Positions 1 to 13,125 of a stretch of DNA of 64,000 nucleotides are shown piece after piece. Where the stretch lies: the NCBI GenBank assembly GCA_000469685.2, contig LS997567.1:20370108-20434107 (forward strand), written 5' to 3'. The stretch's first letter is position 1, and every line of letters starts with the position of its first letter. This DNA is from Haemonchus contortus. Taxonomy: Eukaryota; Nematoda; Chromadorea; Rhabditida; Trichostrongylidae. Below the pieces are notes generated by a model, which had not been told where the DNA came from, did not search any database, and saw only the letters and a program-made list of their open reading frames with translations. The position numbers and the translations under genes are program-made.

Positions 1-1095
1 ACATACATACATACATACATACATACATACATACATACATACATACATACATACATACATACATACATACATACATACATACATACATACATACATACAT
101 ACATACATACATACATACATACATACATACATACATACATACATACATACATACATACATACATACATACATACATACATACATACATACATACATACAT
201 ACATACATACATACATACATACATACATACATACATACATACATACATACATACATACATACATACATACATACATACATACATACATACATACATACAT
301 ACATACATACATACATACATACATACATACATACATACATACATACATACATACATACATACATACATACATACATACATACATACATACATACATACAT
401 ACATACATACATACATACATACATACATACATACATACATACATACATACATACATACATACATACATACATACATACATACATACATACATACATACAT
501 ACATACATACATACATACATACATACATACATACATACATACATACATACATACATACATACATACATACATACATACATACATACATACATACATACAT
601 ACATACATACATACATACATACATACATACATACATACATACATACATACATACATACATACATACATACATACATACATACATACATACATACATACAT
701 ACATACATACATACATACATACATACATACATACATACATACATACATACATACATACATACATACATACATACATACATACATACATACATACATACAT
801 ACATACATACATACATACATACATACATACATACATACATACATACATACATACATACATACATACATACATACATACATACATACATACATACATACAT
901 ACATACATACATACATACATACATACATACATACATACATACATACATACATACATACATACATACATACATACATACATACATACATACATACATACAT
1001 ACATACATACATACATACATACATACATACATACATACATACATACATACATACATACATACATACATACATACATACATACATACATACATACA

Positions 1096-1127
<32 letters not shown>

Positions 1128-2160
1128 CATACATACATACATACATACATACATACATACATACATACATACATACATACATACATACATACATACATAC
1201 ATACATACATACATACATACATACATACATACATACATACATACATACATACATACATACATACATACATACATACATACATACATACATACATACATAC
1301 ATACATACATACATACATACATACATACATACATACATACATACATACATACATACATACATACATACATACATACATACATACATACATACATACATAC
1401 ATACATACATACATACATACATACATACATACATACATACATACATACATACATACATACATACATACATACATACATACATACATACATACATACATAC
1501 ATACATACATACATACATACATACATACATACATACATACATACATACATACATACATACATACATACATACATACATACATACATACATACATACATAC
1601 ATACATACATACATACATACATACATACATACATACATACATACATACATACATACATACATACATACATACATACATACATACATACATACATACATAC
1701 ATACATACATACATACATACATACATACATACATACATACATACATACATACATACATACATACATACATACATACATACATACATACATACATACATAC
1801 ATACATACATACATACATACATACATACATACATACATACATACATACATACATACATACATACATACATACATACATACATACATACATACATACATAC
1901 ATACATACATACATACATACATACATACATACATACATACATACATACATACATACATACATACATACATACATACATACATACATACATACATACATAC
2001 ATACATACATACATACATACATACATACATACATACATACATACATACATACATACATACATACATACATACATACATACATACATACATACATACATAC
2101 ATACATACATACATACATACATACATACATACATACATACATACATACATACATACATAC
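1..2160. repeat. (ACAT)n microsatellite, about 2.16 kb
   Basis: The first 2160 bases are an almost perfect tetranucleotide tract. I see only one interruption, a 2-base phase slip near 1122-1127. The tract reaches the left window edge, so its full length is unknown. It passes into TATACA-type repeat at 2161-2220, where Helitron H1 is inserted. Such long perfect arrays are prone to polymerase slippage and assembly collapse, so the length may not be exact. Confidence 0.97.
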
Positions 2161-2220
2161 ATTACATATATACATATACACATATATACATCTGTATACA
2201 TATATACATATATACATATA

Positions 2221-3542
2221 TCCTTACTATATATAAAGCGCTCTGTATGTCTAACAGAGCACATGTGAGCCTAGCGGAGCTCCGCCCCCAAGGGGCGGGG
2301 CATGCGCCGGAATTGGGCGGGGTCATGGGCGAATTCTTCTAATTCGTTCTCATAATGTTCCAGACACCGGGAAAAAATGTGCATATGTGAGGGATGGGTC
2401 AACAAACAAAATAAAGGAAAACTTACCGGCGGTGGGGGAGCGTTCTCGCAGTGGGCGGTACTTTCCACAGAGGTTCATAACTCGATTTAACGAAGGCGTC
2501 GAGACCAGGGAAAAAATAAAAAGAGGGAGCAAGGCCTTATGCGTGCTGGATATGCATAAGTATAGCGAAGCCCCGCCCACGAGGGGCGGGGCCTGCGTTT
2601 AGGTGAAAGCTACTTTTCAAAAATTAGTGTAACTTCGTTCGGAAAAGTTATAGAATGAGGAAAAAGGTGGTTAGAGGTAATGGGACAAATGTGGTCAAAA
2701 CCCGAAAGTGGGCGTGGTTGGCACCAAAGTGGGCGGGGCTTAGATCAAAAATTCATAACTCTATTCAGAAACGTGCTGGGATGCGGCAAAAAGGTGTCAA
2801 GGTGTAAAAGAACAAATGTGGTCAAATCCCGAAAGTGGGCGGGGTTGGCACCAAAGTGGGTGGGGCTTAGATCAAAAATTTATAACTCTATTCAGAAACG
2901 TGCTGGGATGCGGCAAAAAGGTGTCAAGGTGTAAAAGAACAAATGTGGTCAAATCCCGAATGTGGGCGGGGTTGGCACCAAAGTGGGCGGGGCTTAGATC
3001 AAAAATTTATAACTCTATTCAAAAACGTGCTGGAATGCGGCAAAAAGGTGTCAAGATGTAAAAGAACAAATGTGGTCAGATCCCCCAAGTGGGCGGGGCT
3101 GGCACCAAAGTGGGCGGGGCTTAGGTCAAAATTTCATAACTCCGTTCAGAAACGTTCTAGAACGCGGGAGAAAAGTGGTAAGAGGAGTTGGAACAAACGT
3201 AGTTAAGTCCTCGAAGAGGGCGGAACTGGCACATGGAAGCGGGATAGGACCAAAAATTCATCTCTTCAAAAACTTTCTGGAATGCGGAAAAATGGTTTGG
3301 AGCAGTCAAAAGAGGGTGGTCAAGTTTATTGTGGAAAGGGCTTGCACTAAGGTGGACGGAGCTATGATCAACCACTAATAACTGTGCTCAAATATATCGA
3401 GCGTGATGCTATCAGCAGTTCAGCGTTCGAATCTAGAGAGAACTATCTTATTCTGATCATCCAACATTCCGCTGAATGACTCCATCGTGGATAAGTGGCC
3501 ATCGACATATACTGCGCGCGTTAGCGTGCATAGCCAAACTGG
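2221..3542 (+). mobile_element. Non-autonomous Helitron H1
   Basis: The element starts with TCCTTACTATATATAAAGCG directly after an A (2220) and ends in CTGG directly before a T (3543), as expected for Helitron insertion between A and T. A GC-rich hairpin (TGCGCGC-GTTA-GCGTGCA) sits about a dozen bases before the terminal CTGG, the usual Helitron 3' signature (CTRR). There is no Rep/helicase coding, so it is non-autonomous. The interior carries GTGGGCGGGG boxes and a tandem array. Both flanks are ACAT/TATACA microsatellite. The same ends recur in H5 and H6. Confidence 0.85.
2680..3200 (+). repeat. Roughly 127-bp tandem array inside Helitron H1
   Basis: About four units of roughly 127 bp follow each other. 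Each contains two GTGGGCGGGG boxes, then a stretch like TTAGATCAAAAATTTATAAC and an AACGT(T/G)CTGG motif. Units are highly similar, the last being more diverged. Open frames crossing it only reflect a repeat period that happens to lack stops. Related units occur in H2 (about 6225-6660), H5 and H6 (minus strand, about 22840-23160 and 24100-24680) and H7 (about 35450-35790). Confidence 0.85.
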
Positions 3543-3682
3543 TATATACATATATGCATACATATATACATATACACATATATACATCTATATACATACA
3601 TATATACATATATATACATATATACATACATACATATATATACACATATATACATATATATATATATATACATACACACATA
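3543..3682. repeat. TATACA/ACATAT microsatellite
   Basis: AT-rich TATACATA-type simple sequence lies between the 3' end of H1 and the mariner at 3685. Together with 2161-2220 it is the other half of the microsatellite into which H1 was inserted. Confidence 0.85.
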
Positions 3683-3684
3683 TA

Positions 3685-4996
3685 CAGGATGTCCCAAAAT
3701 TATTGGCGCCAAAATTCAGGAACTTCTAAGGTAGAAATAATTTATCAAATTCATATCACCTGTTATTGATTAGTTGCAAAAGGTTTCCTCGCAGTATGCA
3801 TGGTTACTGATGTGGAACTCCCAATATCATTCAGATGGGGGAGGCTTATTCAATGCCACTTGCAATCATTGGCAATTCAATGCCACTTGCAATCATTGAC
3901 ACGCGAGAGATGGAAGAGCATTATGAAGTTCCTAGGGATTTTTAATAATAACCGTATAGGAGGCTATTAAACGATAAAGAAAAGGAGATTGAATCAGAGA
4001 CAAACCAAGAAAGGTAGAAAGGTAGAATGTTTCTGAAGATAAGACTATTGGAATGGTCCGTCGTCCAATCGGTGGGGATACTGGGTGACTCATCAAAAGG
4101 AAGTCAACGGGCACGGCTTACAGGAGTTATCGCTGTGGAAGAATATCATGCAGAAGCTTCACTGCCATTCCTATCGTATGCAGAAATTTCACTTTAATTC
4201 CGATCTCAGCAGACACTGCAGGACCAAAAAATGCAGAAAGTCGCAGACCCATTTGAGTGATGACACGCAACCCTTCGTCGTTTTCTCTGGCCAAAAAAAA
4301 TTTTACGATAAAACCATCCCTCAACAACTAAAAGGTTCGCGTTTCGGAAAGAAACGTCTAGCGTGTAATATATCACAAAAAGGTTGCTATAAGAACAGTT
4401 GAACGTTGTTTTTCGAAGAAATCATTTTCGAAGACAACGGTAAGCCGCTCGCGGTTTCTTCGGTGCAGGCGTGAAAATTGACCAAGACCAGTACTCAAAC
4501 AGCGTACTGATGGACGTAATGAAACATTTAACCGACTAAGTTTCTTGAAACATGTCGTACTCCTTCCAGCAGGACGCTACTCCAGCCCACAGAGCCAGGC
4601 TTGCCCGCGAGTGGTGCTAACGACGGCTGCTCGACTTCATAGGTAAAAAGTAATGGCCATCCTATTTCCCAGAACTTGACTCACTTGACTCCGACAAATG
4701 GTCCCTGACTAGAAGAGGACCTGTTCGGTTTGCAGTCCCAGTTCGGAGTCCTAGAATGGAAAGGTTGAAGAACGGCTTGCAAGAAATGGAGAAAGATACC
4801 CGCGTGCCACATGCGATCAAGTCGAGAGCAAACTTCGACGTCTGTCCGTGCTCATGGGGGATATTTTGAGATGCGACTGTAGTATGTTGTAGCACATAGT
4901 GTTAGCTAGCGTGCATATCAATTCCATCGTCTTTCGCAGCTGAGAAGTTTCAAATATGTTGCTGTAAATCGGCGCCAATAATTTTGGGACACCCTG
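3685..4996 (+). mobile_element. Mariner-type (Tc1/mariner) element, full length but decayed
   Basis: The inverted ends CAGGATGTCCCAAAATTATT at the left and the complement of CAGGGTGTCCCAAAATTATT at the right are each flanked by TA (3683-3684 and 4997-4998). The length of 1312 bp is normal for an intact mariner. The transposase frame runs on the + strand but is broken; see the separate pseudogene entry. The element sits in TATACA/ACATAT microsatellite. Confidence 0.85.
4085..4800 (+). pseudogene. Mariner-family transposase, degraded
   Basis: This encodes the remains of a cut-and-paste DDE transposase. In order one can read a block ending in VVFSGQKKF at about 4276-4302, where intact relatives have the first catalytic Asp in a VFSDE-like motif. 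Next comes QQDATPAHRA at about 4567-4596 (second catalytic Asp kept). After a stop and frame changes follows WPSYFPELDSLD at about 4654-4689, corresponding to the WPxxSPDLNPxD block with the third acidic residue. The first catalytic residue is replaced by Gly and several stops interrupt the frame, so it cannot be active. The family assignment rests on the motifs and the TA-flanked inverted repeats. The exact clade is uncertain. Confidence 0.75.
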
Positions 4997-5064
4997 TACA
5001 TACATATGCATACATACATATATACATATATGTATACATATATGTACACATACATATATAAATA

Positions 5065-5588
5065 CAGCAGCGCTCAAATTCTTCGGCCAAATGGTTCTTC
5101 AGCCGTACTTTCCAGTCATAACTTCTTCCCACTGGGCCTAATCGTGCGAAATATATGTGTGTAGCGTGGGTGTATCGTGAATATTTACCACTACTGATCT
5201 GCTATCTGATTATGTTCCAGATATCACTAAAAGCTTGAACTCAAAATCTACTGGAAATACGGATGATGGTCTTTCTAGAATTCCTATCCTTTTCACCATG
5301 TCTGAAGCGTACGAGCGCTAATGCCGAACACAGTAGAGGAGAAAAACGCAAATAAGGTGCGAATAGCTACAGACTACACTAACTTTTCTTTTAGCAAAGT
5401 CTGCTACCGCAAAAACACCTTACTCTTAGCTATGTAGATGTTGCTGCTTTGCAGTCAAATAGTGTCAGATAATGTGAAATACGCCTTAGTTAAACGTATC
5501 AAAATTTCGCGCGATTTGCTCCACTAAAAAAACGGTTATGAGCCAAAAAACGTAAAAGCGTTTGGCCGAAGACTTTTGAGCTTTACTG
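5065..5588. mobile_element. TA-flanked MITE, 524 bp (CAGTAGC family)
   Basis: The ends read CAGCAGCGCTC... at the left and ...GAGCTTTACTG at the right, each next to TA (5063-5064 and 5589-5590). Near-terminal sequences containing CTTCGGCCAAA and its complement are inverted. A second copy lies at 52865-53640 with the same interior plus a 254-bp insertion. There is no coding sequence. A Tc1/mariner-mobilised MITE is the most likely class. Confidence 0.8.
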
Positions 5589-5620
5589 TATATACATATA
5601 TACACTACATATATACATAA

Positions 5621-7449
5621 TCCTTACTATATATAATCCACAAGTTTAGTGTGTCTGTCTGTATGTATGTATCTATGTATGTATGTATGTATGTATGTAT
5701 GTTTGTTTGTTTGTTTGTCACACAATCCGGTTTTACCTGAAAAATCACCTTTAGAGGACGGGACAAGTTCGGGATGGGTGGAGCCCAAGACAAAATTAAT
5801 AGAGCACATGCGAGCTCTGCGGAGCTCCGTCTACAGGGGGCGGGGCGGGTGCCGGAATGGGCGGTGCGAATGGCCAAGCGTCTTATTTTGGCTTCGAAAA
5901 AGTCCAGACACCGCGGAAAGATGTTCATAGGTGGGGATTGGGTCAACAAAGCAGACGGTGGAGACCCCGCGATGTGGGCGGAGCTTCCTCAAAATGGGCG
6001 GTACTTTTTAGATGTGTTCATAACTCGTTTCAATTAAGGCGCAGAGGCCGGGAAGAAAAATAAAAGGAGTGGACAGGGTCTCATGAGTGCTGGGCAGGCA
6101 TAAGCTTAGCGAAGCCCCGCCCACGGTAAGCGGAGCGTGCGTTGAGACGAAAGACGCTTTTCAAAAATGAGTGCAACTTTGCTTGGCGGGGTTCTAAAAT
6201 GAAGCAAAAAGGTATTAAGGTGTGAAAGAACAAATGTGGTCAAATCTCAGAAGTGGGCGGGGTTGCCACCAGAGTGGGCGGGGCTTAGATCAAAAATGTA
6301 TAACTCTATTCAGAAATGTTCTGAAATGCAGCAAAAAGGTATAAGGTAAGAAAGAACAAATTTGATTAAATCTCAGAAGTGGGCGGGGTCGCCACCAAAG
6401 TGGGCGGGGCTTAGATCAAAAATTTATAACTCTATTCAGAAACGTTCTGGGATGTGGCAAAAGGTATTAAGGTGTGAAAGAACAAATTTGGTCAAATCTC
6501 AGAAGTGGGCGGGGTTGCCACCAAAGTGGGCGGGGCTTAGATCAAAAATTTATAACTCTATTTTGAAACGTTCTGTAATGCGGCAAAAAGGTATCAAGGT
6601 TTGAAAGAACAAATGTGGTCAAATACCGGAAGTGGGCGAGGCTGGCACTAAAGTGGGCGGGGCTTGGATCGAAAGTTAGAAACGTTCTGGAATGCGGGAG
6701 AAGAGTGTTAAGATGTAGTAGAACAAATATGGTCAAGTCCCAGATGTGAGCGGCATTGGCCTGGAGTGGGGGCGGCTTAAATCAAAATTATTAAGCCTCT
6801 TCAAATGCGTTTTAGTACGCCGGGAAAAGGTGTCTGGAGTTAGCAAAAGTAATGGATCGAAGTCTGAAGTGGGTGGGGTTTGCAAAGAGGGGGTGTGGCT
6901 GAGAACAAAAGTTTATACATCTGTCCTTCACACTAACCCTGACCACATAGGTGTACAACTAGGGGATACCACCGAACTTTTTCAAAACTTAGGCTATAAT
7001 TTTTAAAAATATTTTATCCATGGTTCCACACACACAGTAGTCCCTTCTACGCAAGAGCAAACGCGCTACATTGACTCCATTCCTCATAAAATAAATACTA
7101 CAAAAGCCTGGCCACACAGGTGCGTACACTGTAGAGACGTGTGAATCCCTGCAGCTACCCAAAGGGGCTGTTCTTTCAAGGTTAGTGTTCATGGCCTCAC
7201 ACAGCCCAAATTACACAGAGTTTCTTCGACTACACGGACTGCAGTGGTATTTGATTTGGATACATCGGAGTACTCTTCGTGGCAACACTCAACACCATTT
7301 CGCACTCCAAAAAGAATGATGACCGCTACAGAAGTGTTAGGGAAGAGGCTCAGATGACAAAGGTCTATAATGAAAATCAGAGACTCATGTGGCTCCGTCC
7401 CTTATGGCTAGAGCCCCTAGCGCACGCAATAGCGTGCGTAGCTGCCTGG
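5621..7449 (+). mobile_element. Non-autonomous Helitron H2
   Basis: The element starts TCCTTACTATATATAATCCA after A5620 and ends CTGG before T7450. The 3' hairpin GCGCACGC-AATA-GCGTGCG precedes the CTGG. The 3' end belongs to a second subtype (GCGTAGCTGCCTGG) shared with H3 and H7. A TGTM/TGTT microsatellite lies just inside the 5' end (about 5652-5720). The body has GGGCGGGG boxes and a tandem array at about 6225-6660. No Rep/helicase gene is present. Confidence 0.85.
6225..6665 (+). repeat. Tandem repeat array inside Helitron H2
   Basis: Three to four units of roughly 125 bp are related to those in H1. Each has paired GTGGGCGGGG boxes followed by TTAGATCAAAAATTTATAAC. The unit phrase AGAACAAATNTGGTCAAAT recurs at each boundary. 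Confidence 0.8.
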
Positions 7450-9629
7450 TAAATACATATATGCATATATACATTTATACTTCAATGATCGTGCATATTG
7501 CAAGGAAACCTAGTTGTGCAACAATTGTTAACGGATTAAGTGAAATGAATAAACTGCTTTTGCTTAGAAGTACCTAAATTTTGCCAACCACAATTTTGTT
7601 ACCCCCTGCATATGTTCCTGTGACATCAGAACTTATAGGAGACGTTTGCGGTACAACGCGTGTTTACCTAACTGTATACAATGAAGAATACGTTGTCGGG
7701 GTTTGCGCGAAATCAATTTTGAGCAGAAGTCCACAACAGCTGTTCCCGTGCGCTCAACGTGTTCAAATTTGGAAGGGGTACAGGCATCATGGTGGTGGTG
7801 GGAACACTCATGAGATGTGATAGAGAGTGATAACATTCGATAAGAGCTGATAATAAACTTCAGAAGCAAGAGCTGCTGAATGCTTCACCTTCTTCGTATT
7901 AACTGTGGAGCCTTGGCAATTTTGTAGGAGGTGTGGGTTAAGAAAGCACCGTAGAAGTTTGATTATAGGTGTTAACAACTGTAAGGGACTGATAACGAGC
8001 CGAAGAAGGCCACTAGATCTATAACACCTTTCATATAAACTGCAGGTGCGGCACTTGAGCAGGTGATGTGAGATGTGAAGGGACATAGGTAAGCAATTGA
8101 TACTAAGAATTGATAACAACTGAAAAGGGCTGACAAAGAATCATAGAAGGCTAAAGCCACTAGCCCTCTCTGATGCCCTGCATGTTAACAGTGAAACCTT
8201 GGCATCTCAATAGGTGATGTAGTATGGGGCAGGATGGTATTTACTCTGTTGTGACAGGGACTGATAACAACTGATAAGAGCTGATGACGGGTATAGGAGG
8301 GCAAGAGCCACATCCTGATTGAGTCCTAACGCTTGGATAACTTCGATCCAGCTTTGACTCTTTGATGTGTTTCATTCGATGAGACGGCTGAGTTCAAGGA
8401 TAGAAATCGATTAAAGGCACTACTTTGTAGTAAGATAAAAATTTGGTTCATTCACTGCTATATGTTCACGGCCGTTACTTAGCAAGGTTTATGAATCAAT
8501 AATGGATCACGGTTTCTCTTTGTTTCGATATCTTCGCGACAAAACTTGTCCGACCCCCAATAATCTAGGATTCCCAGTTAATGATATATCCCTAGAGAAA
8601 AGGAATTTCACTGACGAGGTCATCTGATCACGATGTTATTATCACTCGACAATATTTGTGAGTGCCACTCAAGGCTTTACTTACTCAACAGCTAAATCTT
8701 TGTCCGGTGATCTTTTTCATGATGAAGAGCCTGCCTCAAGGGTTTCTTTAGGGTTCCTTTCTATTTAGATTCCATTTTATTCTGACTATATTACAATGTT
8801 ATTGCGTTCACAATCATTAGTACTTTTTCTTTCTCAGTTATGTCACATGTCATGTTGTTCTACGGAATTTGTTGTATTTGTATTCGCGCGAACTGTGTTC
8901 GCATCTCCAAATAAATAAAATAAATAAAGAGAGCAATGGATCGAGACTTCTAATCATAGGAATAAGCATCGGCACATATTGAATACCACTTGTACTGCCC
9001 TGTTAGTCATGTGTCTTATTTCGTGCTCAGAAAAGTATAACTTGTTCCAGAGACATAGTGCCCGGTGGGCCGATTATTACGAATCTGTCATGGGAATGAG
9101 GAAAACCCGGCGTTAGCCAGGCGATCCGACTGGTCATGTTATACATTTGTAGACACCCTGTATTTCTTTTCTGTAGGCTACATGAATGGCAGTGCCCTGT
9201 TTGAGGATGAGTTCCTTATTTTTCTTCTCTTCTTTGTCCAAAATGGTTATGAATATCGGGATAAGCAAAGGCGTAACGTCGCAATTTGTGGCAAGGTCAT
9301 TGGGGCACGTTTTCCCGTTTAGGTTGACACAGCCTTCGGTCCCTTTCTGCAACATATAGCTAACCATTGTTTTGTTGAAAGCGCATTGGACACCCGGAGG
9401 CGGTCGTAATGGTTTTTCTTCGAGTGCCGGTTGAAGCTGCTCTTGCTGTTCGCATTTAATCCTCTATTTTCTGATCGGTTTGAAATCAGCTAACTTTCCT
9501 GAAACGTTTGAAATGAGCGTGTGTGAAGGACAGCCTGTAGCATCCTTCATGAGCCTGTATAATATGAATGTGTATTTGTTATGCACGTATCACATAAATT
9601 ATGTCTTTTTCTGAAGTTTTCGTTTTCAG
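7450..9629. other. Unassigned 2.2 kb with a degenerate tandem repeat
   Basis: No gene is recognised. About 7817-8340 holds roughly four diverged units of about 110-150 bp that share phrases such as GATAACAACTGATAAGAGCT and GTGATGTG. A piece at about 9147-9161 (GTAGACACCCTGTAT) resembles the right inverted end of a mariner, but no partner end was found. The sequence at 8911-8930 is AAATA-type low complexity. Confidence 0.5.
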
Positions 9630-9739
9630 GAGTGTCGGGTGCTGGCGCGCTCGGTCCCCTCTGTTGAAGTGTTAGCGTCTCTTGGTACATCCGATTGGCC
9701 AGCACTGGCCTCACAACCATCAACTACACTCCCGGAAGG
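9630..9739 (+). CDS. Candidate upstream exon of the ETS gene
   Basis: A good nematode acceptor (TTTTCGTTTTCAG) precedes 9630 and a donor GTATGT follows 9739. One frame is open throughout (36 codons plus 2 bases) and encodes a Ser/Pro-rich segment with TSDWPALASQPSTTLPE near its end. The exit phase is 2, which is the entry phase required by the exon at 36429, so the two would join through a Gly codon. The phase match alone has about a one-in-three chance of being accidental, and the implied intron is about 26.7 kb, so the link is inference. It could instead belong to another gene. Confidence 0.35.
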
Positions 9740-10874
9740 GTATGTTTTTCAGAAAAAATTTCTAGATCACTTTGGAGCAGTGTCATGCTCACATCATTCG
9801 AGCTCATTTCGAAGAGAATATCCAAACTAACCTATGATTCACGAGCTTAAGAACTTTCGGACACGAGTTCGAAAATGAAAGAAATTTCTTCAAGCAATTT
9901 CTGAAGAAGTTGCAGCTGAGGAATTACTCGTTAACTGCAACTCACTTTACAGTGTGCTAACTATTTTTTTAAATTCGCAATCAGCTTGAGCGGAATTCAT
10001 AACTTAGTTTTCTTCAGCCACAGGAGCGTTGGAGAAGTTTTTGCATGGCTCACTGGAATACGTAATATCCAAGCGCTAGTGCCCATGGCTTTACCATTCG
10101 CCAAACCGTTCAAATTTTTTGTGGTTGAACTGGAATCTGGCTTCAAGCTGTCTGTAATAGGCCCTGTCGGATGGATGCCGACTGTTGAAGATTAACAATT
10201 GTTCCGGCACGAACCGACGAGCGTTAACTTTCTCTACCTCACTAGCACAAATCGACAAGTGCACAAACCATATTCACGTCATTGACATGGAAAACTACTT
10301 CAAGTAGTGAGTGTCATAGCAGTACGATGTGCAGTGCTTGTCCTCTGATGATCGGATTGATCAACAGCAATGCCTGCGATCTTTGAGAAGGGCCCAAAAT
10401 TTTCGTGTTGATCGGAACTAAATGAGATCAGGATTTGTGATTCATCGTCATCGGCTGTCCATCCTAATTATTTTGCGCTTTTGATCCCTTTCCGTTCGTT
10501 CGAGGTTAGTTAGAGCCTCATTTGTCCGAATACATCTATGAAAACACAAAGAACAGTATTTTAGTGTTAATCAAACATTTTGTAGGGAACGCCTGCACAT
10601 CGCACTTCTCCTAAGAATTGTATAGACTGTGATAGTCAACCGCCGCATGAGGCATTGCCTCTATTAACCCAGTCGAGTCAAGAATCAATGTACCGAAATT
10701 CGAAGGGATGGATGTGGAAATGATAGAAGACTTGGTTGGCTCTAGCCAATCTGCTATTCGACCCGTTATGTGAATGAGCGATCAGTCGCAGCTTCGCTTC
10801 CATTCGTTGTAAAGTGTTCCAACTCTGAGGAGGTGGGAGAGTCGTAGTAGGAATATAACTGTGACTGTGCCGCC
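9740..10874. other. Unassigned spacer with one unrecognised open frame
   Basis: No known element was recognised. An open frame at 9986-10195 (+) with phrases VGEVFAWLTG and VGWMPTVED follows a TTCTTCAG-like acceptor. It has no recognisable domain and no supporting partner exon. Confidence 0.3.
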
Positions 10875-11023
10875 TCACCTGTATCACATGTCGTCCCGCT
10901 GATCGTCGATTTCCTCGAATGGGCGACATCAACGTCTCCCACTCGTCTCTGTTGGGAACGGTATCCACAGTAGGCCAGTGGGTCACGCCCGCTCGAGGGA
11001 CACGGAGCAGAGCTTTCCTTTCG

Positions 11024-11488
11024 TTAAGAGGTTTTGTGAAGAAGTGTGGTCATCGCACTGTTGGCCCTCCTGGCGTTCTGAAGGATCCAGTCCGTAACCC
11101 ACCTGACCAAACGTTCATCACTATATCGCATGACGTGCCCGGCCCGCCTGATTTTCGATATCTTGGCGTAAATAACAGCACCCCTGGACTTCGTCCGTTG
11201 TAGGAGCTTGGGACTCTGGGCTCCCCTCTGCACTTGCGTGTATAGAGCAATTCCGAGCATCGTCCTATCGTTGAATGACGCTGACTGCATGCAAATCCTG
11301 CTTTCGAAGTCTGAGGCATATGTCAAAGGAAGGACCGCGGTGCCGAAAAGATGAGCGCGGAGCCAGACGTTCTTTGTCTTCTTCATTTTTCCCGCGATGT
11401 TTCTGAATGATCCGAACGCCGCGCATTTCATTCTGCTAAGCTCCGGTGCTATCTTCATCGTATTGTCTTCTCCTAGACCTAGATACAT
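11024..11488 (-). pseudogene. RTE reverse transcriptase C-terminal fragment
   Basis: This open frame is the C-terminal domain of RTE copy A. It shares motifs such as APELSRMK, KKTKNVWLRAHLF, RTMLGIALYTQVQ and GHVMRYSDE with the corresponding region of copy B (about 39898-40260). There is no initiation context of its own; it is a surviving stretch of a longer, broken ORF. The related 5' endonuclease stretch of the same copy lies at about 14471-14758 and is open into the adjoining Helitron remnant, giving a chimeric frame of no functional meaning. Confidence 0.75.
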
Positions 11489-11813
11489 GCAGCTAAAGCA
11501 TTCAGAGATGTTCGTTCCGTCCAGTGTTTAGGGAGCATCAGGTACCGATCCGTTTTGCATGAACATGGTCTTCGTTAGGTTCAGTCGCAATCCGATCTTT
11601 CCCCAAGCGATGACGAATTCGGCCAATATTTGTTCGACCTGCTCGATGTTCTCTGTTATAAGTACCATGTCGTCTATAGAGCGGAGATGAGTTAAGTACT
11701 CACTTCAATGGCTTCCAATTTCATATGACGCATGATGCTTTCGAGAGCGGCACTGGAAAGTTTGAATGAGGTCGTATCGCCTTGTCGAACTTCTCTATTG
11801 ACTTTGATTATGA

Positions 11814-13125
<1,312 letters not shown>

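Noticed and set aside
2680..3378. Four overlapping similar short proteins on the + strand
   Set aside because: They are repeated readings of the roughly 127-bp tandem unit in Helitron H1; no start context or domain.
9134..9165. Possible right end of a mariner (GTAGACACCCTGTA)
   Set aside because: No matching left inverted end or transposase fragment nearby.
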